Source: Rhodobacterales bacterium UBA5972
GTDB lineage: Bacteria > Pseudomonadota > Alphaproteobacteria > Rhodobacterales > Rhodobacteraceae
Direction: 5' to 3'
DNA length: 6,648 bases
NCBI GenBank assembly: GCA_002430125.1
Contig: DJBQ01000053.1
Coordinates: forward strand, 1-6,648
The position numbers and the translations under genes are program-made. The notes below the pieces were generated by a model. It saw only the letters and a program-made list of their open reading frames with translations, had not been told where the DNA came from and made no database searches. This document shows positions 5,885-6,648 of this stretch, piece by piece (within the stretch, counting starts at the first letter, position 1; each line of letters opens with the position of its first letter).

Positions 5885-5930
5885 TGCATTCGCACTAATG
5901 GCGGCTGAGCGGACTTTATGGACACTGAGG

Positions 5931-5960
5931 TTGAGTTGTCGAACGTCGGCTTCGTATAAT
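5931..5960 (+). promoter_or_regulatory. Isolated plus-strand promoter-like sequence
   Basis: TTGAGT (5931-5936) and a perfect TATAAT (5955-5960) are spaced by 18 bases, the best promoter match in the window. It points away from scoA and into the antisense strand of the membrane-protein gene. No credible plus-strand gene follows. It could drive an antisense or very short RNA, or be chance in AT-richer DNA. Confidence 0.4.
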
Positions 5961-5991
5961 TGGTTGGTGGCTCAGCCAATAGTATTTTTTT
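5959..5991 (+). other. Plus-strand hairpin followed by seven Ts
   Basis: ATTGG (5959-5963) pairs with CCAAT (5976-5980). Alternatively TGGC (5968-5971) pairs with GCCA (5975-5978). Five bases after the longer stem comes a run of seven Ts (5985-5991). It looks like a weak plus-strand terminator but overlaps the -10 box of the plus-strand promoter-like sequence and has no gene before it. Confidence 0.3.
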
Positions 5992-6023
5992 GCTACGCAC
6001 CACCGCAAATGCAGTTTTCGTGG

Positions 6024-6539
6024 TTAATTCTTCAAAAACAAGGCATATGTCCAAAAGAAGGAAACCGACGCGTAGGACAACACGAAAACGGTTGCAAAAG
6101 CGAGAGGTGCTGGACCGGGATTTATTGGTGAACCGACGATGTTTGCGCCGAGGGCGAAGACGGCCAGAGTGCCAAGGATATTCAAGACATACCCCCGGAT
6201 TGGCCATTTTTGATCAGGGGCAGCTGCTTTTCGGCGGCTTGGATATGTAACAAGCCATGGCACAAGCACCAAAAGCATTATTCCACTAGATACACGCCAC
6301 ACCAAATCTTCGCGTATTCCGCTGATCGAAAGGGTGGGCGCTAACATGGCAAATGCGGTGGCCATCAGACCCAATTCGGTGAACAGCTTGGTGATCAGCA
6401 CCTGAAACGGCGATAGTCGGCCGCCGGTGCCCTGATGGAGCACGACGACGATGGTCGAAAACCCCAAGAATGCCATCGACAATCCCGCCATGGCATAAAA
6501 GTATCCTGAACTTGATAGTTCCATTGCAAACAACCCCAT
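6024..6539 (-). CDS. Unrecognised multi-pass membrane protein
   Basis: I do not recognise the family of this 171-residue protein. It appears to have five membrane segments, at about 13-34, 52-72, 81-99, 116-136 and 146-167. A short basic, hydrophilic stretch (YPSRRKAAAPDQKW, 99-112) lies in the middle. There is no enzymatic motif or cleavable signal. Two starts are possible. The ATG at 6537-6539 has no good ribosome binding site. The methionine at residue 6 (codon 6522-6524) has GGGG about nine bases upstream, giving MELSSSGYFY, and may be the true start. The gene appears monocistronic, with a candidate promoter at 6601-6629. The surrounding DNA is more AT-rich than the rest of the window, hinting at a different history. 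It could be a conserved hypothetical inner-membrane protein. Function cannot be inferred. Confidence 0.75.
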   Translation of the reverse strand: MGLFAMELSSSGYFYAMAGLSMAFLGFSTIVVVLHQGTGGRLSPFQVLITKLFTELGLMATAFAMLAPTLSISGIREDLVWRVSSGIMLLVLVPWLVTYPSRRKAAAPDQKWPIRGYVLNILGTLAVFALGANIVGSPINPGPAPLAFATVFVLSYASVSFFWTYALFLKN

Positions 6540-6600
6540 TCAACAACTTCAATAGCATGGAACCATTGAGGCACCTTGGCAAAACTCGCTATTTGTCACG

Positions 6601-6629
6601 ATAGAGGACATTGGTTGCTTTTCGGTCAA
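6601..6629 (-). promoter_or_regulatory. Candidate promoter for the membrane-protein gene
   Basis: On the minus strand TTGACC (6629-6624) is followed 17 bases later by CTCTAT (6606-6601), or at 18 bases by TCTATC. It lies about 60 bases upstream of the likely start codon. The match is moderate, and the sequence further upstream is cut off by the window end. Confidence 0.35.
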
Positions 6630-6648
6630 GCACTAAATCGCTTCGCGA

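Larger units (their letters stand above)
5692..6023. other. Gene-free stretch upstream of scoA
   Basis: About 330 bases contain no credible gene. The part next to scoA (to about 5820) is G-rich on the plus strand and contains the scoA leader, a palindrome, a promoter candidate and a G-quadruplex motif. The rest is more AT-rich and holds two inverted repeats, a pair of AGC(A/G)GACTTT copies, an isolated plus-strand promoter-like sequence and a hairpin with a T-run. No terminator is visible for the membrane-protein gene that ends at 6024. Open frames crossing the region lack ribosome binding sites and family character. Confidence 0.7.

Noticed and set aside
5806..6207. Minus-strand open frame of 133 codons spanning the repeat-rich gap
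   Set aside because: It overlaps the end of the better-supported membrane-protein gene, and its second half is the repeat sequence itself. Such translated repeats are a common false gene call.
5960..6250. Plus-strand open frame of 96 codons downstream of the TATAAT sequence
   Set aside because: It starts at TTG right at the -10 box, so it could not be translated from that promoter. It is Arg-rich and antisense to the membrane-protein gene.
1..6648. CRISPR array, tRNA, insertion sequence or phage genes
   Set aside because: No regularly spaced repeats, cloverleaf-like segments, transposase motifs or phage structural genes were seen in any part of the window.

Overview
The window reads as chromosomal DNA of an alphaproteobacterium, most likely of the Rhodobacteraceae (Roseobacter-type). 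The reasons are the moderately high GC with G/C-biased third codon positions, the tightly packed operons, and the style of the proteins. The taxonomic call is an inference, since no rRNA or marker gene is present. The window holds seven protein genes and no RNA genes. There is also one gene-free stretch of about 330 bases, rich in small DNA structures.

Left part, plus strand (1-1974): a 5'-truncated SLT-type lytic transglycosylase is followed 3 bases later by a fused HAD phosphatase-like / UbiA-type prenyltransferase. The UbiA half carries the sequence pattern of decaprenyl-phosphate 5-phosphoribosyltransferase (the Rv3806c type), not that of ubiquinone or heme prenyltransferases.

Middle part, minus strand (1976-4261): three genes overlap head to tail in the order small two-helix membrane protein, DprE1-like FAD oxidase, DprE2-like short-chain reductase. 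They converge on the UbiA gene with a single base between the two stop codons. DprE1, DprE2 and the HAD-UbiA fusion together match the mycobacterial route from polyprenyl phosphate and PRPP to polyprenylphosphoryl-D-arabinose. The fused HAD domain is a candidate for the dephosphorylation step. This Gram-negative bacterium therefore probably makes a lipid-linked D-arabinofuranose donor, although no arabinosyltransferase is visible here. The DprE1 homologue has alanine where the mycobacterial enzyme has the cysteine attacked by benzothiazinone drugs. The small membrane protein is an unrecognised candidate partner of the pathway.

Right part, minus strand (4354-5691): scoA and scoB encode the two subunits of a succinyl-CoA:3-ketoacid CoA-transferase and end at a clear Rho-independent terminator. 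The gene-free stretch upstream of scoA (5692-6023) contains a canonical G-quadruplex motif, a perfect 12-base palindrome, a weak candidate promoter for scoA, two inverted repeats, and an isolated good promoter-like sequence on the plus strand. Beyond it lies one unrecognised multi-pass membrane protein (6024-6539, minus strand) in locally more AT-rich DNA.
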